Shown piece after piece: positions 16,154 to 23,509 of a DNA stretch of 52,168 nt (within the stretch, counting starts at the first letter, position 1; every line of letters begins with the position of its first letter). A program made the position numbers and the translations under genes. The DNA is taken from positions 1 to 52,168 of the forward strand of contig CALHVU010000047.1 of NCBI GenBank assembly GCA_938036925.1. The letters are read 5' to 3'. Source of the DNA: an uncultured Atopobium sp. (GTDB lineage Bacteria > Actinomycetota > Coriobacteriia > Coriobacteriales > Atopobiaceae). The notes under the pieces were generated by a model. The model was given only the letters and a program-made list of their open reading frames with translations, was not told where the DNA came from and did not search any database.

Positions 16154-16228
16154 TTGTTAATTTGTACAGTACTTTTTAAAAATGTTTCTTCCTGCTGATA
16201 AAGTAGGTCAACTATTTTTTGACCGACT
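16154..16228 (+). promoter_or_regulatory. Promoter and operator-like dyad of kdgT
   Basis: TTGTTA (16154-16159), a 17-base spacer and TAAAAA (16177-16182) are promoter candidates. Downstream, AGTAGGTCAA (16202-16211) and TTGACCGACT (16219-16228) form 10-bp arms with one mismatch around a T-rich spacer, just before the AAAGGAG ribosome site. This is a likely repressor site, perhaps for a GntR or IclR-type regulator encoded elsewhere. Confidence 0.5.
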
Positions 16229-16246
16229 AGGGCAAAGGAGCTGATA

Positions 16247-17242
16247 ATGGCAGCTGAACAGCAAAAAGCAACTCGTAAAATTGGCGTTCCCAGGTTCCCC
16301 GGCGATATTATGCTGTATCCGCTTTCTGTAGGTCTACTTCTTCACTCATTTGTTCCTCAGGTTCTAGAAATTGGTAGCTTCACCACTGCTGTTGCTAAGG
16401 GAGCTCCTGCAATTGTTGGCATTGTTTTGCTGTTTGTTGGTGCTTCTATTGATCTTAAGACGGTTCCCAAGGTTTTGAAGACTGGCCTGACCATTCTTAT
16501 TCCTAAGCTCGCTATTGCTATTGCCTTTGGTCTGTTTGTTGCTAAATTCATGGGCGATAACTTCTTTGGTCTTAATGCACTTTCCATCATTGGGGGCATT
16601 ACCTTCTGCAATGTTGCTTTGTACATTGGTATTACTGCTGAGTACGGAACTCCTGATGAACAGGGAGCGGCTGCAGTTTTGTCCCTTGTTGCTGGTCCTG
16701 CAGTTACCATGATTGCTCTTGGTGCAGCAGGCGTTGCAGCAATTTCTCCAACCGCACTTATTGGTACGTTGCTTCCTCTGGTTCTTGGCGTTGTTCTTGG
16801 TAACCTCAGTCCTTTTATCAAGGGACTTTTGGTTCCTGGTATTAACCCTTGCATTGCCGTTGTTGGTTTTGCGCTTGGTTGCGGCATGAGTGTTGAGAAT
16901 CTTATTACTGGTGGTCCATCAGGCATTCTCTTAGCAGTACTTTGCATCATCACGGGTATTCTTACCATGCTTGTTGAGCGTCTTCTTGGCGGCTCTGGTA
17001 AGGCAAGTCTTGCTAGTGCAACTATTGCAGGTACCGCAACAACCACTCCTGCTGCAGTTGCTTCTGTTGATCCAACGTATACGGCTCAGGTTGTTGCAAA
17101 CGCAAATGCTCAGCTTGCTGCCGCGGTAGTTATTACTGCACTGGTAGCTCCAGCATTTACGGGTTGGCTTGATAAGAAGCTTGCAAAGAAAAATGATGCC
17201 GGTGAGGTACAGGCTTCAGAAGAAGCGTCTGCTACTGAGTAA
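16247..17242 (+). CDS. kdgT: 2-keto-3-deoxygluconate permease
   Basis: 331 aa, a proton symporter of the KDGT family with about ten membrane helices. Recognisable stretches are the N-terminal PGDIMLYPLSVGLLLHSF, the GGITFCNVALYIGITAEYG loop and FALGCGMSVENL. It takes up 2-keto-3-deoxygluconate, an intermediate of pectin and glycosaminoglycan breakdown. No kdgK or kdgA is nearby, so the catabolic genes would lie elsewhere. The C-terminus has a polar tail after the last helix. It stands alone between its own promoter/operator and a strong terminator. Confidence 0.88.
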   Translation: MAAEQQKATRKIGVPRFPGDIMLYPLSVGLLLHSFVPQVLEIGSFTTAVAKGAPAIVGIVLLFVGASIDLKTVPKVLKTGLTILIPKLAIAIAFGLFVAKFMGDNFFGLNALSIIGGITFCNVALYIGITAEYGTPDEQGAAAVLSLVAGPAVTMIALGAAGVAAISPTALIGTLLPLVLGVVLGNLSPFIKGLLVPGINPCIAVVGFALGCGMSVENLITGGPSGILLAVLCIITGILTMLVERLLGGSGKASLASATIAGTATTTPAAVASVDPTYTAQVVANANAQLAAAVVITALVAPAFTGWLDKKLAKKNDAGEVQASEEASATE

Positions 17243-17266
17243 TTAAGTAGGCTACATAAAATGAAT

Positions 17267-17303
17267 AAAACCCTCTTCTACGTTGGTGGAAGAGGGTTTT
17301 TAG
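17267..17303. terminator. Strong bidirectional terminator
   Basis: AAAACCCTCTTC (17267-17278) and GAAGAGGGTTTT (17289-17300) are perfect 12-bp arms with a 10-base loop. A/T runs on both sides allow it to end kdgT rightward and the small membrane gene leftward. Confidence 0.88.
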
Positions 17304-17586
17304 TTACATAAAATAAATAACATGGCTAATCTCAAATACGAGAACAAATGCAAGAAAAACTAAAAGTGAAATCTTTACCCATTTTTTATTTTCGCTTCTA
17401 AAAACGAGATAGCAATTAATAACCTCAGTCAGAATTGATACTAGAAAAAAATAGTAATGGTGAAATAAATCCTTGTTTCCACAGTAGCCGCATTCCCTGA
17501 TAAGTCAGAAAACTGACCAATATTACAATACGAACTGTTTTTCTAGAAATCGGTTCTGAAAAATTAAAAATCTTCTCGCTAAACAT
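17304..17586 (-). pseudogene. Small membrane protein gene broken by a frameshift
   Basis: On the minus strand a GGAGG site precedes an ATG at 17586 (start MFSEKIFNFSEPISRK). That frame stops at 17425 after 53 codons. Near 17505 the neighbouring frame takes over without its own start codon and reads IRECGYCGNKDLFHHYYFF, then hydrophobic helices ending HVIYFM with TAA at 17304, just before a terminator. Removing one base near 17505 would join the two into a protein of about 95 aa with a CxxC motif and two or three membrane helices. It is either a true pseudogene or a sequence error. The family is not recognised. Confidence 0.5.
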
Positions 17587-17703
17587 ATCTGTTGCCTCCC
17601 TATGGACAACAAGAGCAGTTTATTTGTTACTAAAGATTGTAATACTCTCTATTAACCTCGTAGTATATAACTATAGTAATTTAACTTGTGATTGGAGGTG
17701 CCT

Positions 17704-18792
17704 ATGGAAGTGGGAGAGTGGAGCATTAGTTCTCCAGCATCTAAGTTTTTACTTGGTGCGCCGTGGTCTGAAAAGCTTGCTCACGGATGGGTCCATCCGC
17801 TGCGTTTCTCTTCCAATCAACTTAGAGTCATTGGCTCCTGCTCTTCTTGGCACCCCGGTCTTTTTAAACAGATGGCAACGTGCACTTCAGATATTCAAGT
17901 TGCTTTTACCACGGACAGCTCAGAAGTGGTTCTTGATCTAAAAATTGATGAACTTCCTAAGGGATCCTCGTCTGTTTTACAGCTACTTAAAGCCACGTAT
18001 TTTAAAAAGCTCAGCTCTGTATTTGTGACAGTTGATGGCAAACCTTACAAGAACTTCTCGCTGGATGATGCGGGTGAACATACACTTTCTATTCATCTAG
18101 AAACAGAAACCTCTGAAGATGACCTTGCTAGACTTCCAGGTTTTAATGACACGCATCACGTGAGTGTTTATTTGCCTTGTTTGCAGAGTGCTTCCGTTAA
18201 AAACCTTCGTGGCAGTGGCACGTTTTTCTCGCCCGATGAGCCTAAGAAAAAATTGGTGGTGTTTGGCGATTCTATTGCGCAGGGTTTTGTTGTGGAACGC
18301 CCAGACAAAACTTGGCCACGCTGTCTTGCTAAACGCATGAAGCTTGAGGTGGTTAACCAGGGAATTGGTGGACAAGTTTATCAGCCTGGCTCGTATGCGT
18401 TCATTGAGGATGCTTCTTTAGTTGTTGTTGCACTAGGAGCAAATTATCGATACGAAAAATGCTCAAAATCACAGGTAACGTACGATATTCAAAATTCGCT
18501 CTGGCAGATTTCTCAGATGTATGCAGATACGCGCGTGGTGGTTCTGACACCTACGCCTTATTTTGAGGATGCGTATCCCACGCACCCTTATTCTTGTTAT
18601 GCTGAGGTTCCTCAAATTATTGAAGAAGTTGCTGGTAAGTTTGGTTTGCAGTGCATCTCTGGAGAAAAGTTGTTGCCGCAGGAGAAGAAATATTTTGCTG
18701 ACGATGTGCATCCAAATTCAAAGGGAACCGCACTTTTGGCAAAGAATCTATTTGAAGCCTTAAAACAACCAGTTCAGGATAGTCTTTTTTAG
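17704..18792 (+). CDS. SGNH/GDSL-family hydrolase (probable carbohydrate esterase)
   Basis: 362 aa in two parts. The first 170 or so residues form a beta-rich domain of the type that precedes carbohydrate esterases. The second part is an SGNH fold: VVFGDSIAQG with the nucleophile Ser, an NQGIGGQ block, VVVALGANYRY with the Asn, and DDVHPNSKG with the catalytic Asp-His. It would remove acyl groups from a sugar or glycoside. No signal peptide is seen. The start was set at ATG 17704 after GGAGG; a TTG 12 bases earlier is less likely. Confidence 0.82.
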   Translation: MEVGEWSISSPASKFLLGAPWSEKLAHGWVHPLRFSSNQLRVIGSCSSWHPGLFKQMATCTSDIQVAFTTDSSEVVLDLKIDELPKGSSSVLQLLKATYFKKLSSVFVTVDGKPYKNFSLDDAGEHTLSIHLETETSEDDLARLPGFNDTHHVSVYLPCLQSASVKNLRGSGTFFSPDEPKKKLVVFGDSIAQGFVVERPDKTWPRCLAKRMKLEVVNQGIGGQVYQPGSYAFIEDASLVVVALGANYRYEKCSKSQVTYDIQNSLWQISQMYADTRVVVLTPTPYFEDAYPTHPYSCYAEVPQIIEEVAGKFGLQCISGEKLLPQEKKYFADDVHPNSKGTALLAKNLFEALKQPVQDSLF

Positions 18793-18834
18793 ATACCAGA
18801 CTTTCATAAAAGCTTTCTCAAAATTCAACACGAC

Positions 18835-18860
18835 TTTTTGTCCGGTGAAACTTCTACACT
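18835..18860 (+). promoter_or_regulatory. Candidate dgt promoter sharing a 12-mer with the htrA promoter
   Basis: TTTTTGTCCGGT (18835-18846) is followed by TACACT (18855-18860). The motif and its spacing to the -10-like hexamer are the same as at 1987-2012. The dgt start is 31 bases further on. Confidence 0.35.
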
Positions 18861-18890
18861 AGAGGTGAAAAACATCTAGAAAGGATACAC

Positions 18891-20132
18891 ATGAACATCA
18901 CTAATCCTTTTGCACCTCATTTGACCGGGCAGCTTACAGAAGAAACTCAGGCCCTTGTGGCTGAGCAAATAGCCAAGGGTTCCTTAAGTCCTTACGCATG
19001 CAAAAATGAAGACATCATTCGCCGAGATTCCACCCATGACCAGGCATCACTTTTGCGTCCTGCTTTTATGCGAGATGTCGAGAAAATCATGCACACCCCT
19101 GCGTATAACAGGCTAAACGGCAAAACACAGGTCTTCTCGTTCCGCGCGCATGATGACATTACGCGTCGTGGCCTTCATGAGCAGCTTGTTTGTAGAGTTG
19201 CTAAAGATATTGGACGTGCACTTGGCCTTAACCTTGATTTGATCGAAGCAATAGCTCTTGGTCATGACGTAGGACATACTCCTTTTGGTCATGCAGGGGA
19301 GTATTTCCTCAATGATATTTATCACGAGCAAACGGGACGTTGGTTTTTCCACAACGTACAGAGCGTGCGTGTGCTTGACGGCCTCTATGCAAGAAACCTT
19401 TCTTTGCAGACACTTGATGGAGTAATTTGCCACAACGGCGAGTTTGAACAGCAGATACTTCAAATGAGTGATCTTTCAACTTTTGATGAGTTTGATAAGG
19501 TGGTAGAAGATTGCTGGGAGAGAGGTCCTCAGGCTATTGCACACCTGCGTCCTATGACGCTTGAAGGTTGCGTCATGCGCATCTCTGACATTATTGCGTA
19601 TGTTGGAAAAGATAGACAGGATGCGCTTCGTGCTGGCGCTGCAACAGAAGAAACGTTTGATGATGGCCTTGGTGGCGCCTATAACGCATGGGCTACTTCT
19701 GCTTTTGTTGCAGACATTGTTCAGAACAGCTTTGGTAAACCTCAGATTTCTCTTTCTGAAGAGGCATTTAAAGAGATGAAACGAGCAAAGCGCGAGAATT
19801 ACCAGAAGATTTATGGCGCATCAGAGGCCAATGGTGATTTCTCTGAGGACATTAAGCATCTGTTTGAAAAGTTGTACGAATACGAGTTGTCCTCGCTTAA
19901 ATCTGGTGATCAGAGCCTTGCAATCTTTAAGCATCATATTGAGCCGGTGAGTAGGCATCTTTCTAGGTACGGTCATGCGTATGACTGGAAGAGTGACGTG
20001 CATCGTACTGTTGTTGATTTTATTTCCGCAATGACCGATGACTACTTTGTGGCTACCTGTGAAGCACTTTTCCCAGAAGCTCAGGAGCTCTTTCCAAAGA
20101 GGAGCTACTTTGCAGAAGGGGTACGTGCGTAA
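18891..20132 (+). CDS. dgt: Deoxyguanosinetriphosphate triphosphohydrolase-like protein
   Basis: 413 aa, an HD-domain enzyme that splits dNTPs into deoxynucleoside and triphosphate, balancing nucleotide pools. The HD metal site is seen in FRAHDDITRRGLHEQLV and GLNLDLIEAIALGHDVGHTPFGHAGE, with a further CHNGEFEQQ. N-terminal RRDSTHDQASLLRPAFMRDVEKIMHTPAYNRLNGKTQVF is typical of the family. GAAAGGA precedes the ATG. rarA follows about 100 bases later behind its own promoter. Confidence 0.9.
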   Translation: MNITNPFAPHLTGQLTEETQALVAEQIAKGSLSPYACKNEDIIRRDSTHDQASLLRPAFMRDVEKIMHTPAYNRLNGKTQVFSFRAHDDITRRGLHEQLVCRVAKDIGRALGLNLDLIEAIALGHDVGHTPFGHAGEYFLNDIYHEQTGRWFFHNVQSVRVLDGLYARNLSLQTLDGVICHNGEFEQQILQMSDLSTFDEFDKVVEDCWERGPQAIAHLRPMTLEGCVMRISDIIAYVGKDRQDALRAGAATEETFDDGLGGAYNAWATSAFVADIVQNSFGKPQISLSEEAFKEMKRAKRENYQKIYGASEANGDFSEDIKHLFEKLYEYELSSLKSGDQSLAIFKHHIEPVSRHLSRYGHAYDWKSDVHRTVVDFISAMTDDYFVATCEALFPEAQELFPKRSYFAEGVRA

Positions 20133-20222
20133 GGTTTACCACTCAGTCACGGTGTGGCAAACGGGCACGTAAAGAGCATTTGTGCTGAGCGGGCTTCTCG
20201 CCAAGCTTTTATGTTTGAGACG

Positions 20223-20240
20223 GGGTAAAATATCTGCATG
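20223..20240 (+). promoter_or_regulatory. Promoter placing rarA on a leaderless transcript
   Basis: GGGTAAAAT (20223-20231) holds the -10 TAAAAT (20226-20231). The rarA ATG begins at 20238, exactly where transcription should start, and no Shine-Dalgarno is present. Leaderless mRNAs are common in actinobacteria. Confidence 0.5.
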
Positions 20241-21569
20241 GATACTTTATTTTCTGGCATGGAACGTGCCGCTAAAAAAGCTAATGCACCACTTGCTGCC
20301 CGCATGCGTCCTACCACGCTTGATGGATACGTGGGTCAGGAAGATGCGGTTGGCCAAGGCTCCTGGCTGCGCAAGGCAATTGAGCACGATACACTCTCGT
20401 CCGTTTTGCTGTATGGTCCAGCTGGCACTGGAAAGACTACGCTTGCGCGCATTATTGCTCATACAACGCACGCAGAATTTGTAGAAGTATCTGCAATTAC
20501 AGGCACCGTTAAAGATCTTCGCAGAGAGATTGAGGCCGCAGAATCAAGGCTTTTAACTGCAGGTAGAAGAACTATTCTGTTTATTGATGAAATTCATCGT
20601 TTTACGCGCTCTCAGCAAGATGCCTTGCTTCACGCAGTAGAAGACAGAATAGTTGTACTTATTGGGGCTACTACAGAAAACCCCTACTTTGAGGTTAACA
20701 GTGCTCTGATTTCTCGCTCTCGTGTAGTGGAACTGCATGCATTGTCAGATGCAGCAATCGATGAGCTCATTCAGCGAGCACTTGAATCAGAGGATGGCCT
20801 AGCAGGCGCATTTGTCCTGGATGAAGATGCTCGTAAAGAGATTGTGACGCTTGCGGGCGGAGATGGCCGCGCAGCCCTAACTTCTCTTGAGCTTGCCTCT
20901 CAGATGGTTGATGTTCCAGAATCTGCTGACAACAAAGCATCTGAGCCGCTTGTTATCACCAAGCAGAACGTGCTTGAGGCAAATCCTCGTCGCGGACTTC
21001 CCTACGATAAAGCAGGAGATATGCACTATGACATTATCTCTGCGTTTATTAAGTCCATGCGTGGCTCAGACCCAGATGCCGCACTCTATTGGCTTGCGCG
21101 CATGATTGATGCAGGTGAGGACCCTAAATTTATTGCTCGACGCATTATGATTTTGGCCTCAGAAGATATTGGCAATGCCGATCCTCAGGCGCTGCTCATT
21201 GCACATGCAGCATTTAGGTCAGCTGAGGTCATTGGATATCCTGAGTGCAGAATTAACCTTGCGCAAGCAGTAATTTATATGGCGCTTGCTCCAAAATCTA
21301 ATGCTGCAGAAGCAGGTATTGATGCCGCTCTCCATGAGGTTAGAACAGGTCCAAGGCGAGAAGTTCCAAGTTACTTAAGAGATCGTACGCGTCCTGGTTC
21401 TGAAGAGTATGGCAATTACCTCTATCCTCACAATTATCCTGGGGGATGGATTGAACAGCGTTATCTTCCAGAAGGACTTGAACGTGGTGCGTTCTTCTCG
21501 CCATCTCCAAGAGGTTGGGAAGCGTGGAGAATTGCAGCTACAGAGCGTGATCGTCACGAGGAAGCCTAG
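20238..21569 (+). CDS. rarA: Replication-associated recombination protein A (AAA+ ATPase)
   Basis: 443 aa, the RarA/MgsA/WRNIP1 family that acts at stalled replication forks. Walker A is GPAGTGKTT, Walker B LFIDEIHRF, then GATTENPYFEVNSALISRSRV, and the C-terminal MgsA domain YDIISAFIKSMRGSDPDAALYWLARM followed by YLPEGLERGAFF. Full length for the family. The start is an ATG with a -10 element six bases upstream and no ribosome site. Confidence 0.95.
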   Translation: MDTLFSGMERAAKKANAPLAARMRPTTLDGYVGQEDAVGQGSWLRKAIEHDTLSSVLLYGPAGTGKTTLARIIAHTTHAEFVEVSAITGTVKDLRREIEAAESRLLTAGRRTILFIDEIHRFTRSQQDALLHAVEDRIVVLIGATTENPYFEVNSALISRSRVVELHALSDAAIDELIQRALESEDGLAGAFVLDEDARKEIVTLAGGDGRAALTSLELASQMVDVPESADNKASEPLVITKQNVLEANPRRGLPYDKAGDMHYDIISAFIKSMRGSDPDAALYWLARMIDAGEDPKFIARRIMILASEDIGNADPQALLIAHAAFRSAEVIGYPECRINLAQAVIYMALAPKSNAAEAGIDAALHEVRTGPRREVPSYLRDRTRPGSEEYGNYLYPHNYPGGWIEQRYLPEGLERGAFFSPSPRGWEAWRIAATERDRHEEA

Positions 21570-21578
21570 GAATTTGAA

Positions 21579-21621
21579 TTACCCAAGTGGGAGCATTAAG
21601 AAGGCGCTCCTCGGGTAAAAT
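21579..21621 (+). other. Imperfect hairpin after rarA overlapping the next promoter
   Basis: TTACCC (21579-21584) pairs with GGGTAA (21613-21618), and GGAGC (21590-21594) with GCTCC (21606-21610). The last arm is part of GGGTAAAAT (21613-21621), a -10 candidate for the next gene. There is no T run, so this may be an operator or an RNA fold rather than a terminator. Confidence 0.35.
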
Positions 21622-21660
21622 AGAAAGAACTGTAACCGTTAGCTTTGAGGGATGGCATAG

Positions 21661-22272
21661 ATGGATTACCTACAGATTGCCCTTGTAGCCTTAGCCGTAG
21701 TTGGTGTTTGGGCCATTGTCGAGGTCGCTCTGACCCTAAGAACAACAAGAAGGTCAATTACTGAGATTACACTCTCAGCTAACAACACTATTGAGCAGAT
21801 TCAGCCTGTTATTTCAAAGATTGATGGCATGGTTGATGAGCTTGATCCAACCATTAAGCAGCTACCTGCACTCATGCAGAAGGTTGATGAGGCTGCAGAG
21901 AATGCTAACACTTCTCTTGAGAGCCTCAACGTAGTTCTTGGTGATGTAGCAACTGTTTCAGGTGCTGCATCTGCAGTAACTGCAACAGTCAGTAAGGCTG
22001 CAAGCGATGCGGTAACAGGCGTTGTTGAGTCTGTTTCAAAGCTAGGAACTGGTCTTGGCGGATCTTTGAATCCTTCCAAGCTTGCTGAGGTAGCTCAGGC
22101 TCGCCTGAGCGGTGCGACAGCTTCCGCACAACAGAGTGCACAGCGTGCTCAAGAGTATCTTGAGGAGCTTCCTCTGCTTTCTCAGGACAAGACAAAGCAT
22201 TCTAAACCAGCTCGCACTGAGCAGTTCTATATCGAGTACGGTTCTGAGTCTTCTCAGAAGACTGAGGAGTAG
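21661..22272 (+). CDS. Membrane-anchored coiled-coil protein, DUF948-like
   Basis: 203 aa. One N-terminal membrane helix (residues 4-24) is followed by a long amphipathic helical region with DUF948-like heptads (NNTIEQIQPVISKIDGMVDELDPTIKQLP), an Ala/Val/Ser-rich middle and a polar tail. The function is unknown; in Gram-positive bacteria such proteins often sit near stress genes. It is followed after 6 bases by the RsbW-like gene and the sigma factor, so it is probably part of the same stress operon. Confidence 0.7.
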   Translation: MDYLQIALVALAVVGVWAIVEVALTLRTTRRSITEITLSANNTIEQIQPVISKIDGMVDELDPTIKQLPALMQKVDEAAENANTSLESLNVVLGDVATVSGAASAVTATVSKAASDAVTGVVESVSKLGTGLGGSLNPSKLAEVAQARLSGATASAQQSAQRAQEYLEELPLLSQDKTKHSKPARTEQFYIEYGSESSQKTEE

Positions 22273-22278
22273 ATTGTA

Positions 22279-22662
22279 ATGGCACAAAAAATTGTTGAAC
22301 TTTCCGCTCCTGCAGATCCAACATTTGCTCGTTCCGTCAGAATGATGGCTGCTAATCTTGCCGTTTTGTGCAAGATGAATGTTGATGAGCTTGAAGATGT
22401 CAAAATGGCCGCAGAAGAAGGCTTTGTCTTTGCTTGTGGCACTCAGAAAGACTCTGTAGATATTACGTTTACCCTCGAAGACAATACTATGGCTATTGAT
22501 TTTGATTTGGGTGATGAGGATCCAGTTGAGTCTGAGGAAGATAATTCTCAGCCACTAGAACTTGTAGAGTTACTACTCTCCGCTATTTGTGATGAGTTTG
22601 CGCTTTGTGATGACGGTTATACGCTTCATCTTGTAAAGATTTCTGGCGGTGCACATGCCTAA
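22279..22662 (+). CDS. RsbW/SpoIIAB-like putative anti-sigma factor with atypical ATP site
   Basis: 127 aa, placed directly before a SigB-family sigma factor, as RsbW is in other bacteria. The middle (DELEDVKMAAEEGFVFAC) aligns with the N-box helix of GHKL ATPases, but the Asn that coordinates Mg-ATP in RsbW is replaced by Phe (EEGFVFA). An acidic insert (DLGDEDPVESEEDN) follows and no clear G2 box is visible. It may bind the sigma factor without being a normal kinase. No RsbV-type antagonist is encoded nearby. The call rests on position and partial similarity. Confidence 0.6.
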   Translation: MAQKIVELSAPADPTFARSVRMMAANLAVLCKMNVDELEDVKMAAEEGFVFACGTQKDSVDITFTLEDNTMAIDFDLGDEDPVESEEDNSQPLELVELLLSAICDEFALCDDGYTLHLVKISGGAHA

Positions 22663-23509
22663 ACCTGAAGCTAACGAGGCAGTACAGGCATCTGCAGAAG
22701 AGCAGAAAGCCGCAAGAAGAGCTGCTCGCCGTGCTTCTAAAGGTACCCCGGCCTGGGATAAAGATAGAACACGAAAGCTCTTTGCCCAATATAAAGAAAC
22801 AAAAGACCCTGAGGTAAGAGACCAACTTATTGTGAGTCACTTAAACCTCGTGCGCTTTTTGGCCTCCAAGTTTAAAAACCGTGGAGAACCTCTTGATGAT
22901 TTGATTCAGGTGGGAACCATTGGACTTATCAAGGCAATTGATAGGTTTGAGCCTGATCGTGGTCTTGAATTTACAACATATGCAACGCCAACCATCATGG
23001 GAGAAATCAAGCGTCACTTCCGCGATAAAGGCTGGTCAGTACGTGTCCCTCGTCGTTTGCAGGAGCTTTCGTCCAAGATTAATCAGGTCACTGATGATTT
23101 GACTAAAGAGCTGCAAAGAAGCCCTTCAATTGAAGAGATCGCCCAGCGCCTTGATACTAACGTTGAAGAGGTTCTTGAGGCTATGGAGTCCTCTAGCGCT
23201 TATAGCTCTGTTCCTCTTGAGGGAGGCGGCTCTGGTGCTGATGGCGACGAGACTCCTTCAATCATTGATCAGTATGTGACCGAAGATGAGGATCTTGCTG
23301 GTTCTGATGACCGCATTGTTCTTGAAGAGGCCATTAGAGACTTCTCGCCACGAGAGCAAGAGATTATTCGTATGCGTTTTGTTGAAGGTCTTACCCAGGT
23401 AGAGATTGCGGAGAAACTTAATATCTCCCAGGTACAGGTTTCAAGGCTGCTTCGTCGCACCTTAAAGCGTATTCAAGAAAAGATTGACCCAGAAAGCGTG
23501 AACCGTTAA
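22655..23509 (+). CDS. SigB/SigF/SigG-family RNA polymerase sigma factor
   Basis: About 284 aa, a group-3 sigma factor. Region 2 shows LIVSHLNLVRFLASKFKNRG, DLIQVGTIGLIKAIDRFEP and FTTYATPTIMGEIKRHFRDKGWSVRVPRRLQEL; region 3 follows (QRSPSIEEIAQRLD); region 4 has REQEIIRMRFVEGLTQVEIAEKLNISQVQVSRLLRR, the -35-binding helix-turn-helix. The ATG at 22655 overlaps the anti-sigma stop by 8 bases (a GTG at 22649 is an alternative). It should direct a general stress regulon; no clear target promoter of this class was found in the window. Confidence 0.92.
   Translation: MPKPEANEAVQASAEEQKAARRAARRASKGTPAWDKDRTRKLFAQYKETKDPEVRDQLIVSHLNLVRFLASKFKNRGEPLDDLIQVGTIGLIKAIDRFEPDRGLEFTTYATPTIMGEIKRHFRDKGWSVRVPRRLQELSSKINQVTDDLTKELQRSPSIEEIAQRLDTNVEEVLEAMESSSAYSSVPLEGGGSGADGDETPSIIDQYVTEDEDLAGSDDRIVLEEAIRDFSPREQEIIRMRFVEGLTQVEIAEKLNISQVQVSRLLRRTLKRIQEKIDPESVNR

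Noticed and set aside
16357..17046. 229-codon open frame on the minus strand opposite kdgT
   Set aside because: It mirrors the codon usage of a clear membrane transporter, has no ribosome site and resembles no protein. The same holds for the other long antisense frames over copA (5945-6789) and manY.
20223..20231. GGGTAAAAT elements (10489, 20223, 21613) as SigB-type promoters
   Set aside because: The -10 half resembles GGGTA, but no GTTT-like -35 element lies at the proper 12-14 base distance in any of the three.
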